The translations under genes were made by a program, and so were the position numbers. 58,498 nucleotides of DNA from Lysobacteraceae bacterium (GTDB lineage Bacteria; Pseudomonadota; Gammaproteobacteria; Xanthomonadales; Rhodanobacteraceae), in assembly GCA_028871555.1 (NCBI GenBank), contig JAGWNA010000015.1, forward strand, positions 1 through 58,498. Reading direction: 5' to 3'. Under the pieces are notes generated by a model, which had not been told where the DNA came from, did no database searches, and saw nothing but the letters and a program-made list of their open reading frames with translations. Below, one piece after another: positions 1 through 7,720 of the stretch; the stretch's first letter is position 1; the number at the start of each line of letters is the position of its first letter.

Positions 1-74
1 TAAGCCAGCGCGGCGAAACCGAACACGATGAACAGACCGGTGCCGACGGCGTAGGAACTTCTCTGCTGGCTCAC
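1..74 (-). CDS. mlaD: MlaD, substrate-binding subunit of the Mla lipid transporter (partial, N-terminus only)
   Basis: Only the first 24 or so codons lie in the window; the gene continues past base 1. The GTG start (72-74) is chosen because a GAGG ribosome site sits 8 bases upstream. The visible peptide begins MSQQRSSYAVGTG and enters a hydrophobic helix (LFIVFGFAALA), which matches the membrane anchor of MlaD, the MCE-domain protein that hands phospholipids between the outer-membrane side and the inner-membrane ABC complex. It follows mlaF and mlaE on the same strand with a 52-base gap, the usual mlaFED order. The assignment rests mainly on this context. Confidence 0.8.
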   Translation of the reverse strand, partial: MSQQRSSYAVGTGLFIVFGFAALA

Positions 75-126
75 GGCACGATCCTCGATGAACAATGGAA
101 AATGATGGTAATGGTCATGACGGCAG

Positions 127-903
127 TCACATCAGGAAAGCGGTAAGCACGAAGTCCAGCGCCAGGATGGCGATCGACGAGGCGACCACGGTGCGGGTGG
201 TGGCGCGCGCCACACCCTCGCTGGTCGGCGGCGTGGCAAAACCCTGAAACACCGCGATCAGCGACACCACGGCGCCGAACGCCAGGCTCTTGAACAGCAC
301 GCCGTTGACGATGTCGGTGTGCAGGTCGACCTCTGCGGTCATGTTCGACCAGAACGTGCCGTTGTCGATGCCCAGCCAGGTCACGCCGATCAGGTGACCG
401 CCGAGAATCGCCATGGCGCAGAACACGCAGGTGAGCAGCGGCATCGCGATCAGGCCGGCCAGGAACCGCGGCGTGGCGACGTAGGCAACCGGATCGACCG
501 CCATCAGCTCCATCGCGTCGATCTGGTCGGTGGCGCGCATCAGGCCGATCTCGGCGGTGACCGAGGTACCGGCACGCCCGGCAAACAGCAGCGCGGTAAC
601 CACCGGCCCCAGTTCGCGATACACCGACAGCGCCACCACCATGCCGCTGGCCGAGGTGCCGCCGAAGATCGACAGCACGTGGTACAGCTGCAGCATCAGC
701 ACCATGCCGACGAACAGGCCGCAGACCATGATGATGGTCAGGCTCATCGCGCCGACGAACCACAGCTGGCGGATCGTTTCGCGGATATAGCGCAGGCTGC
801 GCGGGATCGCCGCCAGCAGGGTCAGCAGGAACAGTCCGCAGTTGCCGATCTGGGTCAGCGACTGGATCACCACGTTGTTGTCCTGCGGCATGCGCTGGTT
901 CAT
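127..903 (-). CDS. mlaE: MlaE, permease of the Mla phospholipid ABC transporter
   Basis: This is a 258-residue multi-spanning membrane protein of the MlaE family, close to the family's usual length of about 260. It forms the inner-membrane channel of the MlaFEDB complex that keeps phospholipids out of the outer leaflet of the outer membrane. Visible family signatures include the stretch around RELGPVVTALLFAGR and the following ATDQIDAMELMAVDP. The ATG at 901-903 overlaps the mlaF stop as ATGA, implying translational coupling. A longer reading upstream exists but would overlap mlaF by about 100 bases, so the coupled start is preferred. mlaD follows. Confidence 0.93.
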   Translation of the reverse strand: MNQRMPQDNNVVIQSLTQIGNCGLFLLTLLAAIPRSLRYIRETIRQLWFVGAMSLTIIMVCGLFVGMVLMLQLYHVLSIFGGTSASGMVVALSVYRELGPVVTALLFAGRAGTSVTAEIGLMRATDQIDAMELMAVDPVAYVATPRFLAGLIAMPLLTCVFCAMAILGGHLIGVTWLGIDNGTFWSNMTAEVDLHTDIVNGVLFKSLAFGAVVSLIAVFQGFATPPTSEGVARATTRTVVASSIAILALDFVLTAFLM

Positions 904-1736
904 TTCGCCGCTCCGGCAAAACCCAGTGCCTGCGCGTAATTGCCGGCCGGATACTGGAACGGTACCGGGCCGTCGGCCTCGCCACCGAAGAACTGCCGCG
1001 TCCACGGCGAGCCGTCGTCGGCGATGGTTTTCGGGTCGCCCTGCGCCACCACCTTGCCGTTGGCGATCAGGAACACGTGGTGGGCGATCTGGCGTATCGC
1101 CGCCAGTTCGTGCGCCACCAGCACGCTGGTGATGCCCAGGGTCTGGTTCAGCGTACGGATCAATTTCAGCACCTGGTTCAAGGCCACCGGATCGAGCCCG
1201 ACGAACGGCTCGTCGTACAGGATCAGCATCGGATCGAACACGATCGCGCGCGCCAGCGCCACGCGGCGCGCCATGCCACCGGACAGCTCGCTGGGCATCA
1301 GCGCCGCGGCGCCGCGCAAGCCCACCGCCTGCAGCTTCAGCAGCACCAGATTGCGGATCAGCACTTCCGGCAGCTGGGTATGCTGGCGCAGCGGAAACGC
1401 CACGTTCTCGAACACGTCGAAATCGGTCAGCAGGGCCGAGTTCTGGAACAGATAGCCGATGCCCTCGCGCATCTCGTAAAGCTTCTCGCGCGACAGCTCG
1501 GCCACGTTCTGGCCGTCCACCACGATCCGGCCCGCATCGGCCCGCATCTGTCCGGTGATGTGCTTGAGCAGGGTGGTCTTGCCGGTGCCGCTGGGGCCCA
1601 TGATCGCGGTGATCTTGCCGCGCGGGATGTCCATGTCCAGGTCGCTGAAGATGGTCTTGCCGCCGAGCACCGTGGTCAGTCCACGGATTCGCACCAGCAT
1701 GCTGTCGTCGGGCGTGGCGTGAACGGAGTCGGTCAT
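900..1736 (-). CDS. mlaF: MlaF, ATPase of the Mla phospholipid ABC transporter
   Basis: This 278-residue ABC ATPase powers the MlaFEDB retrograde phospholipid transporter on the cytoplasmic face. Visible motifs are Walker A GPSGTGKT (residues 47-54), the Q-loop LFQNS (97-101), the signature LSGGM (151-155) and Walker B LILYDEP (171-177). The LSGGM signature in place of LSGGQ is typical of MlaF. It is the first gene of the visible mla operon and is coupled to mlaE by an ATGA overlap. gmk lies upstream on the same strand, separated by 236 bases holding two hairpins. Confidence 0.95.
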   Translation of the reverse strand: MTDSVHATPDDSMLVRIRGLTTVLGGKTIFSDLDMDIPRGKITAIMGPSGTGKTTLLKHITGQMRADAGRIVVDGQNVAELSREKLYEMREGIGYLFQNSALLTDFDVFENVAFPLRQHTQLPEVLIRNLVLLKLQAVGLRGAAALMPSELSGGMARRVALARAIVFDPMLILYDEPFVGLDPVALNQVLKLIRTLNQTLGITSVLVAHELAAIRQIAHHVFLIANGKVVAQGDPKTIADDGSPWTRQFFGGEADGPVPFQYPAGNYAQALGFAGAAK

Positions 1737-1823
1737 GGGCAGGAACGGCTATGGGGAAGCGCCAAAATAACCGAAGCGTTGCGGAAAGGCCATGCGGGTT
1801 CTCCCAGGCCGCTCAGCGCTTGT

Positions 1824-1852
1824 GAAGAAAACCACTTCCTGTGGTTTTCTTC
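1824..1852. terminator. Perfect 12-bp inverted repeat between gmk and mlaF
   Basis: Two perfectly complementary 12-base arms (1824-1835 and 1841-1852) are separated by 5 bases. The arm contains AAAACCAC/GTGGTTTT, so on either strand the hairpin ends in a T-rich flank. It sits between the gmk stop and the mlaF start and probably ends gmk transcription. There is no long T-run after it, so it could instead be a mobile palindrome. Confidence 0.45.
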
Positions 1853-1936
1853 TATCGCGCGTCCGGTACATGCCCGGGCGCGCTCACGCGAATCAGTCAC
1901 TGGCGTGACCGATCCGCGACCGGCCATCCATGGCCG

Positions 1937-1971
1937 GGCTGAGAGTTTGAAAAATTCACAACCTCTCAGCC
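1937..1971 (-). terminator. Hairpin directly downstream of gmk
   Basis: Nine-base complementary arms, 1937-1945 (GGCTGAGAG) and 1963-1971 (CTCTCAGCC), enclose a 17-base A/T-rich loop. The distal arm touches the gmk stop codon at 1973-1975. The position suggests mRNA 3' end formation or stabilisation for gmk; no clear U-tract follows. Confidence 0.35.
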
Positions 1972-1972
1972 G

Positions 1973-2605
1973 TCACTCAGGCGAGGCGGCGAGCAGCTCC
2001 GCGATCAGCGCCTCGTGCCGCCGCCATTGCAGCGCACTGCGCTGGCGCACCGCCCGCACGATCGCCTGCAGGTCGTCCAGCGCACGCTCGAATTCGTCGT
2101 TGACCAGGATGAAATCGAATTCGCGGGCATGGGAAATTTCTTCGCGCGAATTGATCAGCCGGCGCTCGATCACCTCGGCGCTGTCCGAGCCGCGACCGCG
2201 CAGGCGGCGCTCCAGCTCGGCCCGCGACGGCGGCAGGATGAACACGCTCACGCAGTCGGGTTTGCTGCGACGGATCTGCCGGGCGCCCTGCCAGTCGATC
2301 TCCAGCAGCACGTCGCGCCCCTGCGCCAGCAACGCCTGCACCCCGGTGCGCGAGGTGCCGTACAGGTTGCCGTGCACCTGGGCATGTTCGAGAAAGATGC
2401 CTTCGGCGATCTCCCGCTCGAATTCGCCGCGTTCGACAAAGTAGTAATGCCGCCCATACTGCTCGCCCGGCCGCGGCGGCCGCGTGGTATGCGACACCGA
2501 CAGCGAGATCGCGCCATCGCGTTCGAGCAGCGCATTGACCAGACTCGACTTGCCGGCACCCGAAGGCGCGGCGACGATGAACAGGGTGCCCGCTTCAATC
2601 GACAT
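1973..2605 (-). CDS. gmk: Guanylate kinase
   Basis: Guanylate kinase phosphorylates GMP (and dGMP) to GDP with ATP in the cytoplasm, a step in purine salvage and (p)ppGpp turnover. The 210-residue length matches the bacterial family. The P-loop APSGAGKS lies at residues 13-20, followed by the GMP-binding region HTTRPPRPGEQYGRHYYF with its family-typical Ser/Arg/Tyr residues. It lies downstream of yicC on the same strand, an order common in gammaproteobacteria; a short GC-rich repeat lies between them. Confidence 0.97.
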   Translation of the reverse strand: MSIEAGTLFIVAAPSGAGKSSLVNALLERDGAISLSVSHTTRPPRPGEQYGRHYYFVERGEFEREIAEGIFLEHAQVHGNLYGTSRTGVQALLAQGRDVLLEIDWQGARQIRRSKPDCVSVFILPPSRAELERRLRGRGSDSAEVIERRLINSREEISHAREFDFILVNDEFERALDDLQAIVRAVRQRSALQWRRHEALIAELLAASPE

Positions 2606-2624
2606 GATGATGCGCGGCTCCTTC

Positions 2625-2663
2625 GCTCCCTCCCCCCTGCGGGGAGAGGGTCGGAGTGAGGGC
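2625..2663. repeat. C/G-rich palindromic repeat (CTCCCTC...GAGAGGG family)
   Basis: A short palindromic element (CTCCCTCCCCC, TGCGGGGAGAGGG, then GGAGTGAGGG) lies between yicC and gmk. Related sequences occur at 4439-4480 and, in tandem, inside lpdA near 58141-58277. It is non-coding here. Confidence 0.6.
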
Positions 2664-2721
2664 CAGGATCACCTGAACCCGCATCGAGGAAATCCGCGCG
2701 ACACAGGGTGACATGCCTATG

Positions 2722-3582
2722 CTACTCAATGTTCTGCACCTGTTCGCGCATCTGTTCGATCAGGACCTTCAGCTCGACCGCGGCATTGGTGCTGCGCGCA
2801 TCGACCGATTTGGAACCCAGCGTATTCGCCTCGCGGTTGAATTCCTGCATCAGGAAATCCAGCCGGCGGCCGACCGGCTCCGCCAGGCCGAGCACGCGGC
2901 GCGTCTCGCCGATGTGCGTGCCGAGCCGGTCGAGCTCTTCGTCGACATCGGTGCGGGTGATCTGCAGCACCAGTTCCTGTTCCAGCCGGCCCGGCTCCAC
3001 CGGCTGCTTGAGATCGGCCAGCCGGGCTTCCAGCCGCGCGCGCAGGGCGGCGCGTATTTCCGGCATCCAGCCGCGCACATCGGCGACCACGCGCTCGATG
3101 CTGTCGAGCTTGTCGCGGAGAATATCCGCCAGCTTCTCGCCTTCGCGCTCGCGCGTCGCGGCCAGCGCATCCAGCGCGCGGTCGAGCACGTCGAACAGGG
3201 CCGCCTGCCGGGACTCGGGATCGGCCGCATTCTGTTGCAGCACGCCGGGAAACCGCAGCAATTCGGTGAACTCCACCTGCATGCCGGGAAACCGCGCGGC
3301 CAGGTCCAGGTTCAGTTCCGACAAACGGGACAGCAGCGCATGGTCGACCTGCAGCGATCCGCTGCAGGCATCGCTGGTGCGGCGTACGGTCAGGTCGAGC
3401 TTGCCGCGCGACAGCTTAGCCGCGATGCGCTCGCGCAGCAGCGGCTCGAAACTGCGCAACTCCTCGGGCAGGCGCGGGCTCAGTTCCAGATAACGGTGAT
3501 TGACCGTGCGCAGCTCGCAACTGAGCGTGCCGGCGGGACCGGTGGTTTCGGCACTGGCATAGGCCGTCATGCTGCGGATCAT
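2722..3582 (-). CDS. yicC: YicC family endoribonuclease/stress protein
   Basis: This 286-residue protein of the YicC/YloC family is nearly the length of the E. coli protein (287). The N-terminus MIRSMTAYA and the segment ELRTVNHRYLE are diagnostic. The C-terminus contains EFNREANTLGSKS, also conserved. YicC proteins have been linked to RNA cleavage and stationary-phase fitness; the precise role here is inferred from the family. The start at 3580-3582 was chosen by alignment to MIRSMTAYA; an open frame continues 50 codons upstream but runs into the divergent rph promoter region. It is divergent from rph, with 94 bases between the genes. Confidence 0.93.
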   Translation of the reverse strand: MIRSMTAYASAETTGPAGTLSCELRTVNHRYLELSPRLPEELRSFEPLLRERIAAKLSRGKLDLTVRRTSDACSGSLQVDHALLSRLSELNLDLAARFPGMQVEFTELLRFPGVLQQNAADPESRQAALFDVLDRALDALAATREREGEKLADILRDKLDSIERVVADVRGWMPEIRAALRARLEARLADLKQPVEPGRLEQELVLQITRTDVDEELDRLGTHIGETRRVLGLAEPVGRRLDFLMQEFNREANTLGSKSVDARSTNAAVELKVLIEQMREQVQNIE

Positions 3583-3676
3583 CGCGGGCCATCCGAACGA
3601 GGGGAAAAGAGCGCAATGGTAAACTCTCCCGTCCCGTCTTGCCCAATCCCGCCAAGCGACACCAGGAATCACCCGC

Positions 3677-4414
3677 ATGAATTCCGTCACCCGCCCCAGT
3701 GGCCGCGGCAGCGACCAGCTGCGCAACGTCAGCATTGAACGCCATTATACCCGTCATGCCGAAGGCTCGGTGCTGGTGAGCTTCGGCGACACCCGCGTGC
3801 TGTGCACCGCCAGCATCGAGGATCGCGCGCCGGCCTGGCTGCGCGGCAAGGGCGAGGGCTGGGTCACCGCCGAATACGGCATGCTGCCGCGCGCCACCAA
3901 CACGCGTACCCAGCGCGAAGCCGCGCGCGGCGGCCAGGGCGGCCGCACCATGGAGATCCAGCGTCTGATCGGCCGCAGCCTGCGTGCCTGCGTCAACCGG
4001 CAGGCCCTGGGCGAGCGCGTGATCACGCTGGACTGCGACGTGCTGCAGGCCGATGGCGGCACCCGCACCGCGGCGATCACCGGCGCCTACGTGGCGCTGG
4101 TCGATGCGGTGAGCCTGCTGATGCAGCGCGAGAACCTCAAGCGCAACCCGATCGTCGGCGCGGTCGCCGCGGTCTCGGTGGGCATCTACAAGGGCGTACC
4201 GGTGCTCGATCTGGACTACGCCGAGGATTCGGACTGCGACACCGACATGAACGTGGTGATGAACGACGGCGGCGGCCTGATCGAGGTGCAGGGCACCGCC
4301 GAAGGTCACGCCTTTCGCCGCGAGGAAATGGACGCCATGCTGGCGTTGGCCGAAAAAGGCATCGGCGAACTGGTGGCCGCGCAGCGCGCCGCCCTGGCCG
4401 CTTCAATCAAGTAG
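3677..4414 (+). CDS. rph: Ribonuclease PH
   Basis: Phosphorolytic 3'-to-5' exoribonuclease that trims tRNA 3' ends. The 245-residue protein shows the family motifs RPSGR at the start, the [17 protein letters not shown] block, the [14 protein letters not shown] segment and the acidic [16 protein letters not shown] segment that carries the metal-binding aspartates. It is full length (E. coli-type Rph about 238). It begins the rph-rdgB pair; 94 bases separate it from rdgB and contain a palindromic repeat. Confidence 0.97.
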   Translation: MNSVTRPSGRGSDQLRNVSIERHYTRHAEGSVLVSFGDTRVLCTASIEDRAPAWLRGKGEGWVTAEYGMLPRATNTRTQREAARGGQGGRTMEIQRLIGRSLRACVNRQALGERVITLDCDVLQADGGTRTAAITGAYVALVDAVSLLMQRENLKRNPIVGAVAAVSVGIYKGVPVLDLDYAEDSDCDTDMNVVMNDGGGLIEVQGTAEGHAFRREEMDAMLALAEKGIGELVAAQRAALAASIK

Positions 4415-4438
4415 CCGCCGCGAGCAGCGCGACGACCA

Positions 4439-4480
4439 CTTCCCCTCGCCCGACCTGCGGGAAAGGGGGCGGTCGAGGGC
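4439..4480 (+). repeat. C/G-rich palindromic repeat between rph and rdgB
   Basis: The sequence TCCCCTCGCCCGACC, TGCGGG, then AAGGGGGCGGTCGAGGG is an imperfect palindrome related to the element at 2625-2663 and to the lpdA repeats. It lies in the 94-base gap between rph and rdgB and may form a hairpin in the shared transcript. Confidence 0.5.
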
Positions 4481-4508
4481 AACAACTTCACAAGGGACTC
4501 GTATCGCC

Positions 4509-5102
4509 ATGCAGCGCATCGTTCTGGCCAGCAGCAACCGCGGCAAGCTCGCCGAATTCGGCGCGCTGCTCGCCGGCAACGGCTGCGGGCTGATCACGCA
4601 ATCGAGCCTGGGCATCGGCGATATCGAGGAAACCGGCCTGAGCTTCGTCGAGAACGCCCTGCTCAAGGCACGCCATGCCGCACGGGCCAGCGCGATGCCG
4701 GCGCTGGCCGACGACTCCGGGTTGTGCGTGCCCGCGCTCGGCGGCGCGCCCGGCCTGCATTCGGCCCGCTATGCCGGGGGCCACGGCGACAGCGCGGCCA
4801 ACAACGCCCGCCTGCTGCAGGCGCTGCACGGGCTGCCGGAGGTCCAGCGCGACGCGTTCTTCATCTGCGTGCTGGTGCTGCTGCGCGGCGTCGACGACCC
4901 GGCGCCGCTGATCGCCGAAGGCCGCTGGCACGGCCGCATCCTCGACGCCCCGCGCGGCACGCGGGGCTTCGGCTACGACCCGCTGTTCCTGCCGCACGGC
5001 CAGTCGCTGAGCGCCGCCGAACTCGACCCCGGCCTGAAGAACCGGCTCAGCCATCGCGGCCAGGCACTGGCACGCCTGCGCGAGGCGATCGGCAAGGCCT
5101 GA
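4509..5102 (+). CDS. rdgB: XTP/dITP diphosphatase (non-canonical purine NTP pyrophosphatase)
   Basis: A 197-residue HAM1/RdgB protein that hydrolyses dITP, ITP and XTP to monophosphates and so keeps deaminated purines out of DNA and RNA. Visible motifs are the N-terminal SSNRGKLAEF, the catalytic region ALADDSGLCVPALGG, and GFGYDPLFLP near the C-terminus. Length is standard. In relatives rdgB is usually followed directly by hemW; here roughly 1.4 kb of accessory DNA separates them. Confidence 0.96.
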   Translation: MQRIVLASSNRGKLAEFGALLAGNGCGLITQSSLGIGDIEETGLSFVENALLKARHAARASAMPALADDSGLCVPALGGAPGLHSARYAGGHGDSAANNARLLQALHGLPEVQRDAFFICVLVLLRGVDDPAPLIAEGRWHGRILDAPRGTRGFGYDPLFLPHGQSLSAAELDPGLKNRLSHRGQALARLREAIGKA

Positions 5103-5157
5103 TTCGCGCAAGCATCCGCTACCATGCCCCGGTTTTCGGGAAACATGGGGCGACCGC

Positions 5158-5334
5158 ATGCACGGCCAGCTTTTCACCAGCGACCGCGACGAGGCCGGCT
5201 ATGTGCTCGACACCTTCCCCATCGTGCGCGAGCAGGACGAGGCTGCCTGCGGCCGCTACCGCACCCGCGACCTGGTGCTGGGCTACATGAACGCGCTGGC
5301 CGCGGGCGATACCACCACGGTGCTGGCGCTGTGA
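5158..5334 (+). pseudogene. Probable C-terminal remnant of a restriction-type DNA methylase
   Basis: A 58-codon open frame starts at an ATG preceded by GGGG. Its peptide contains LDTFPIVREQDEA and GRYRTRDLVLGYMNAL. That pattern (LDTFPIVR.. DE.. G.YRT...ILE/GYMN) is what I recall from the extreme C-terminus of large restriction-modification methylases of the Eco57I/PglX type, normally over 1000 residues. No methylase catalytic motif is present in this window, so it looks like the surviving tail of a deleted gene. Whether it is translated is unknown. It lies directly upstream of a toxin-antitoxin pair, consistent with a decayed defence island. Confidence 0.5.
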
Positions 5335-5348
5335 TCTTCCATCGCTTT

Positions 5349-5375
5349 CGCTTGTTTCGTTTATTGCGTTTATTT
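5349..5375 (+). promoter_or_regulatory. Three 9-bp iterons upstream of the antitoxin gene
   Basis: Three head-to-tail 9-base units, CGCTTGTTT, CGTTTATTG and CGTTTATTT, occupy 5349-5357, 5358-5366 and 5367-5375. The stretch is markedly more A/T-rich than its surroundings. It ends 43 bases before the antitoxin ATG at 5419, so it is a likely operator for the HTH antitoxin. Confidence 0.45.
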
Positions 5376-5418
5376 CGATGGTACGTTACGCTCGCCCTCC
5401 ATCCACGGGAGGTCCCGC

Positions 5419-5877
5419 ATGACCGCCCTGCGCAACGAACAACTCGTCAACCCGCCCGCCACTCCCCAGGAATCCGAACTGGCACGCACCAGCAGCCGCC
5501 TGTTGGCGGCCTGTATCGGCCACGGCCCCACCGCACGCCTGCGCATGATCGACGGCGAGCAGGAGATCGAGGTGCCGGTGGCGGCGCTGCGCATGCTGGT
5601 GGACATCCTCGCCAACATGGCCGAGGGCAACGCGATGAGCCTGGTGCCGATCCACGCCGAACTCACCACGCAGCAGGCTGCGGATTTTCTCAACGTCTCG
5701 CGCCCCTACCTGGTCGGCTTGATCGATCGTGGCGAGTTGACCCATCACAAGGTCGGCACGCATCGACGCATCTACTTCCGTGACTTGATGGCGTACCGCG
5801 AGCAACGTCTGACGCAGAGCCATGCGGCGCTGGACGCCATGGCCGGCGAGGCGCAAAAGCTCAACCTGGACTACTGA
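5419..5877 (+). CDS. Excisionase/HTH-type antitoxin of a PIN-domain toxin-antitoxin pair
   Basis: A 152-residue protein with an excisionase-like winged-helix segment at about residues 83-130 (LTTQQAADFLNVSRPYLVGL then HKVGTHRRIYFRDL). This is the DNA-binding type found in antitoxins paired with PIN_3-type toxins. The N-terminal 80 residues probably mediate dimerisation or toxin binding. The start is supported by GGGAGG (5409-5414) five bases upstream. Three nucleotides separate it from the toxin gene, so the two are co-transcribed. It should bind the toxin and autoregulate, perhaps through the iterons at 5349-5375. Confidence 0.8.
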   Translation: MTALRNEQLVNPPATPQESELARTSSRLLAACIGHGPTARLRMIDGEQEIEVPVAALRMLVDILANMAEGNAMSLVPIHAELTTQQAADFLNVSRPYLVGLIDRGELTHHKVGTHRRIYFRDLMAYREQRLTQSHAALDAMAGEAQKLNLDY

Positions 5878-5880
5878 GGC

Positions 5881-6450
5881 ATGTCGAACTTCGTCGCGGT
5901 GTTCGATGCCTGCGTGCTGTATCGCGAATCCCTGCGCAATCTTTTGCTCCGTATCGCCTTGAGCGGCTTGTACCGCGCGCGCCGGACTGCACGCATACAC
6001 GAAGAATGGATCAGAACACTGTTGCACCAGCGCCCCGATCTTTCCCGCGACGATCTGGAACGGACTCGACGGCTGATGGATGAAGCGATACCCGATTGCC
6101 TTGTCACGGGATACGAACATCTGGAGAACGGGTTGCACCTGCCCGATTCCGACGACCGCCACATACTTGCTGCAGCGATCCTCGGCCATGCCGGTACGAT
6201 CGCGACCTACAACCTCAAGGATTTCCCTGCCTGCGCGCTGGCACCACACGGAATCACCGCACAGCACCCCGACACCTTCATCGAGCATGCCTTCGGCATC
6301 GACCGGTCGGCCGTGATCATGGCCGTTCGCAGTCACCACGCATCACTCAGGAACCCGCCGAGGACGACCGAAGAGTTGTTTGACAGCTACTTGCGACACG
6401 AACTGGCGACGACCGTCGCCTTGCCGAGACCTCATGCGGCACTACTCTGA
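5881..6450 (+). CDS. PIN-domain ribonuclease toxin
   Basis: A 189-residue PIN-domain protein of the PIN_3 type. The acidic residues expected for a metal-dependent ribonuclease are visible: D9 (FDACVLY), E41/E42 (HEEW), the LPDSDDRH cluster (D89-D92) and D114 (NLKDFP). All are present, so the toxin is probably active. It starts three bases after the antitoxin stop. Because rdgB and hemW are usually adjacent in relatives, this module was probably inserted between them. The RNA target cannot be read from the sequence. Confidence 0.85.
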   Translation: MSNFVAVFDACVLYRESLRNLLLRIALSGLYRARRTARIHEEWIRTLLHQRPDLSRDDLERTRRLMDEAIPDCLVTGYEHLENGLHLPDSDDRHILAAAILGHAGTIATYNLKDFPACALAPHGITAQHPDTFIEHAFGIDRSAVIMAVRSHHASLRNPPRTTEELFDSYLRHELATTVALPRPHAALL

Positions 6451-6477
6451 TACATCCACATACCCCGGCCATTTGCC

Positions 6478-7644
6478 GTGTCCCTGATCGCACCGCCGCT
6501 GTCGCTGTACGTGCACATGCCGTGGTGCGTGAAGAAGTGCCCGTACTGCGATTTCAATTCGCACGGCGTGCGCAGCGAACCGCCGCCGTATGAGGCCTAC
6601 ATCGACCACCTGCTGGCCGACCTGGACGCCGACCGCGCCGATTTCGGCGCGACGCTGGAAGGTCGGCCGATCATCAGCATCTTCTTCGGCGGCGGCACGC
6701 CGAGCCTGTTCGCGCCGGAGCTGATTGCGCGCCTGCTCGATGGCGTGCGCCGCCGGTTGCCGCTGGCGGCAGACGCCGAGATCACCCTGGAAACCAATCC
6801 CGGCACGGTCGAGCACGGCCGTTTCGACGGCTACCTCGCCGCCGGCGTCAATCGCCTCTCGTTCGGCGTGCAGAGCTTCGACGACGACAAGCTGCGCCGA
6901 CTCGGCCGCATCCATTCGGCGGCCGAGGCCGAGGCCGCGGTGAAGTCGGCGCAGGACGCCGGCTATGGCAACATCAACCTCGACCTGATGTACGCGCTGC
7001 CCGGGCAAACGCTGGACGGCGCGCTGGCCGACGTGGAGCGCGCCATCGCGCTCGCCCCCACGCATGTCTCGCACTACCAGCTGACGCTGGAGCCGAACAC
7101 CGCCTTCGCCGCCAACCCACCGCCGCTGCCCGACGACGACCATGCCTGGGCCATGCAGGAAGCCTGCGAACAGCGCCTCGCCGCGGCCGGCTACGGCCAG
7201 TACGAAATCTCCGCCTACGCACGACCCGATCGGCGCTGTGTGCACAACCTCAATTACTGGCGCTTCGGCGACTACCTGGGCATCGGCGGGGGGGCGCACG
7301 GCAAGCTGAGCCATGCCGGCGTCGACCAGGTGCGCCGGCGCTGGAAGGTCCGCCACCCGCGCGCGTACCTGCAGGCTGCCGGCGGCCCGGCGCGGATCGG
7401 CGGCGATGCCGTGATCGAGGCGGCCGAACTGCCGTTCGAGTACATGCTGAACGCCTTGCGCCTGGTCGATGGCGTGCCGCTTGCCGAATTCGCCGCGTAC
7501 ACCGGCCTGCCCGCCGCCAGCATCGCCCCGGCGCTTGCCGATGCCCGTCAGCGCGGCTGGCTGCATGACGATCCGCAGCGGTTGCAGGCCACCGCCCTGG
7601 GCCAGCGCTTCCTCAACGACGTGATCGCCAGCTTCCTGAGCTGA
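6478..7644 (+). CDS. hemW: Radical SAM HemW, heme chaperone-like
   Basis: A 388-residue HemW-family protein (formerly called oxygen-independent coproporphyrinogen oxidase-like). The radical-SAM cluster motif is C17-x3-C21-x2-C24 in WCVKKCPYCDF. FFGGGTPSLF (SAM binding) and INLDLMYALPGQT follow. It lacks the extra N-terminal region of HemN, so HemW is favoured; HemW binds heme and is thought to deliver it to respiratory proteins. The GTG start at 6478 places the Cys motif at the usual distance; an ATG alternative is not seen nearby. Confidence 0.92.
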   Translation: MSLIAPPLSLYVHMPWCVKKCPYCDFNSHGVRSEPPPYEAYIDHLLADLDADRADFGATLEGRPIISIFFGGGTPSLFAPELIARLLDGVRRRLPLAADAEITLETNPGTVEHGRFDGYLAAGVNRLSFGVQSFDDDKLRRLGRIHSAAEAEAAVKSAQDAGYGNINLDLMYALPGQTLDGALADVERAIALAPTHVSHYQLTLEPNTAFAANPPPLPDDDHAWAMQEACEQRLAAAGYGQYEISAYARPDRRCVHNLNYWRFGDYLGIGGGAHGKLSHAGVDQVRRRWKVRHPRAYLQAAGGPARIGGDAVIEAAELPFEYMLNALRLVDGVPLAEFAAYTGLPAASIAPALADARQRGWLHDDPQRLQATALGQRFLNDVIASFLS

Positions 7645-7720
7645 CACTGTGTCGCAGGGGCAGACAGCTGCGGTGAAATCGGCATAGACTGAAGCCGTGA
7701 GGTACTCGATGGAGGGTGCC

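Noticed and set aside
1077..2444. A 455-codon plus-strand open frame opposite mlaF and gmk
   Set aside because: Both mlaF and gmk are certain on the minus strand; the frame is Gln/His/Arg-rich noise.
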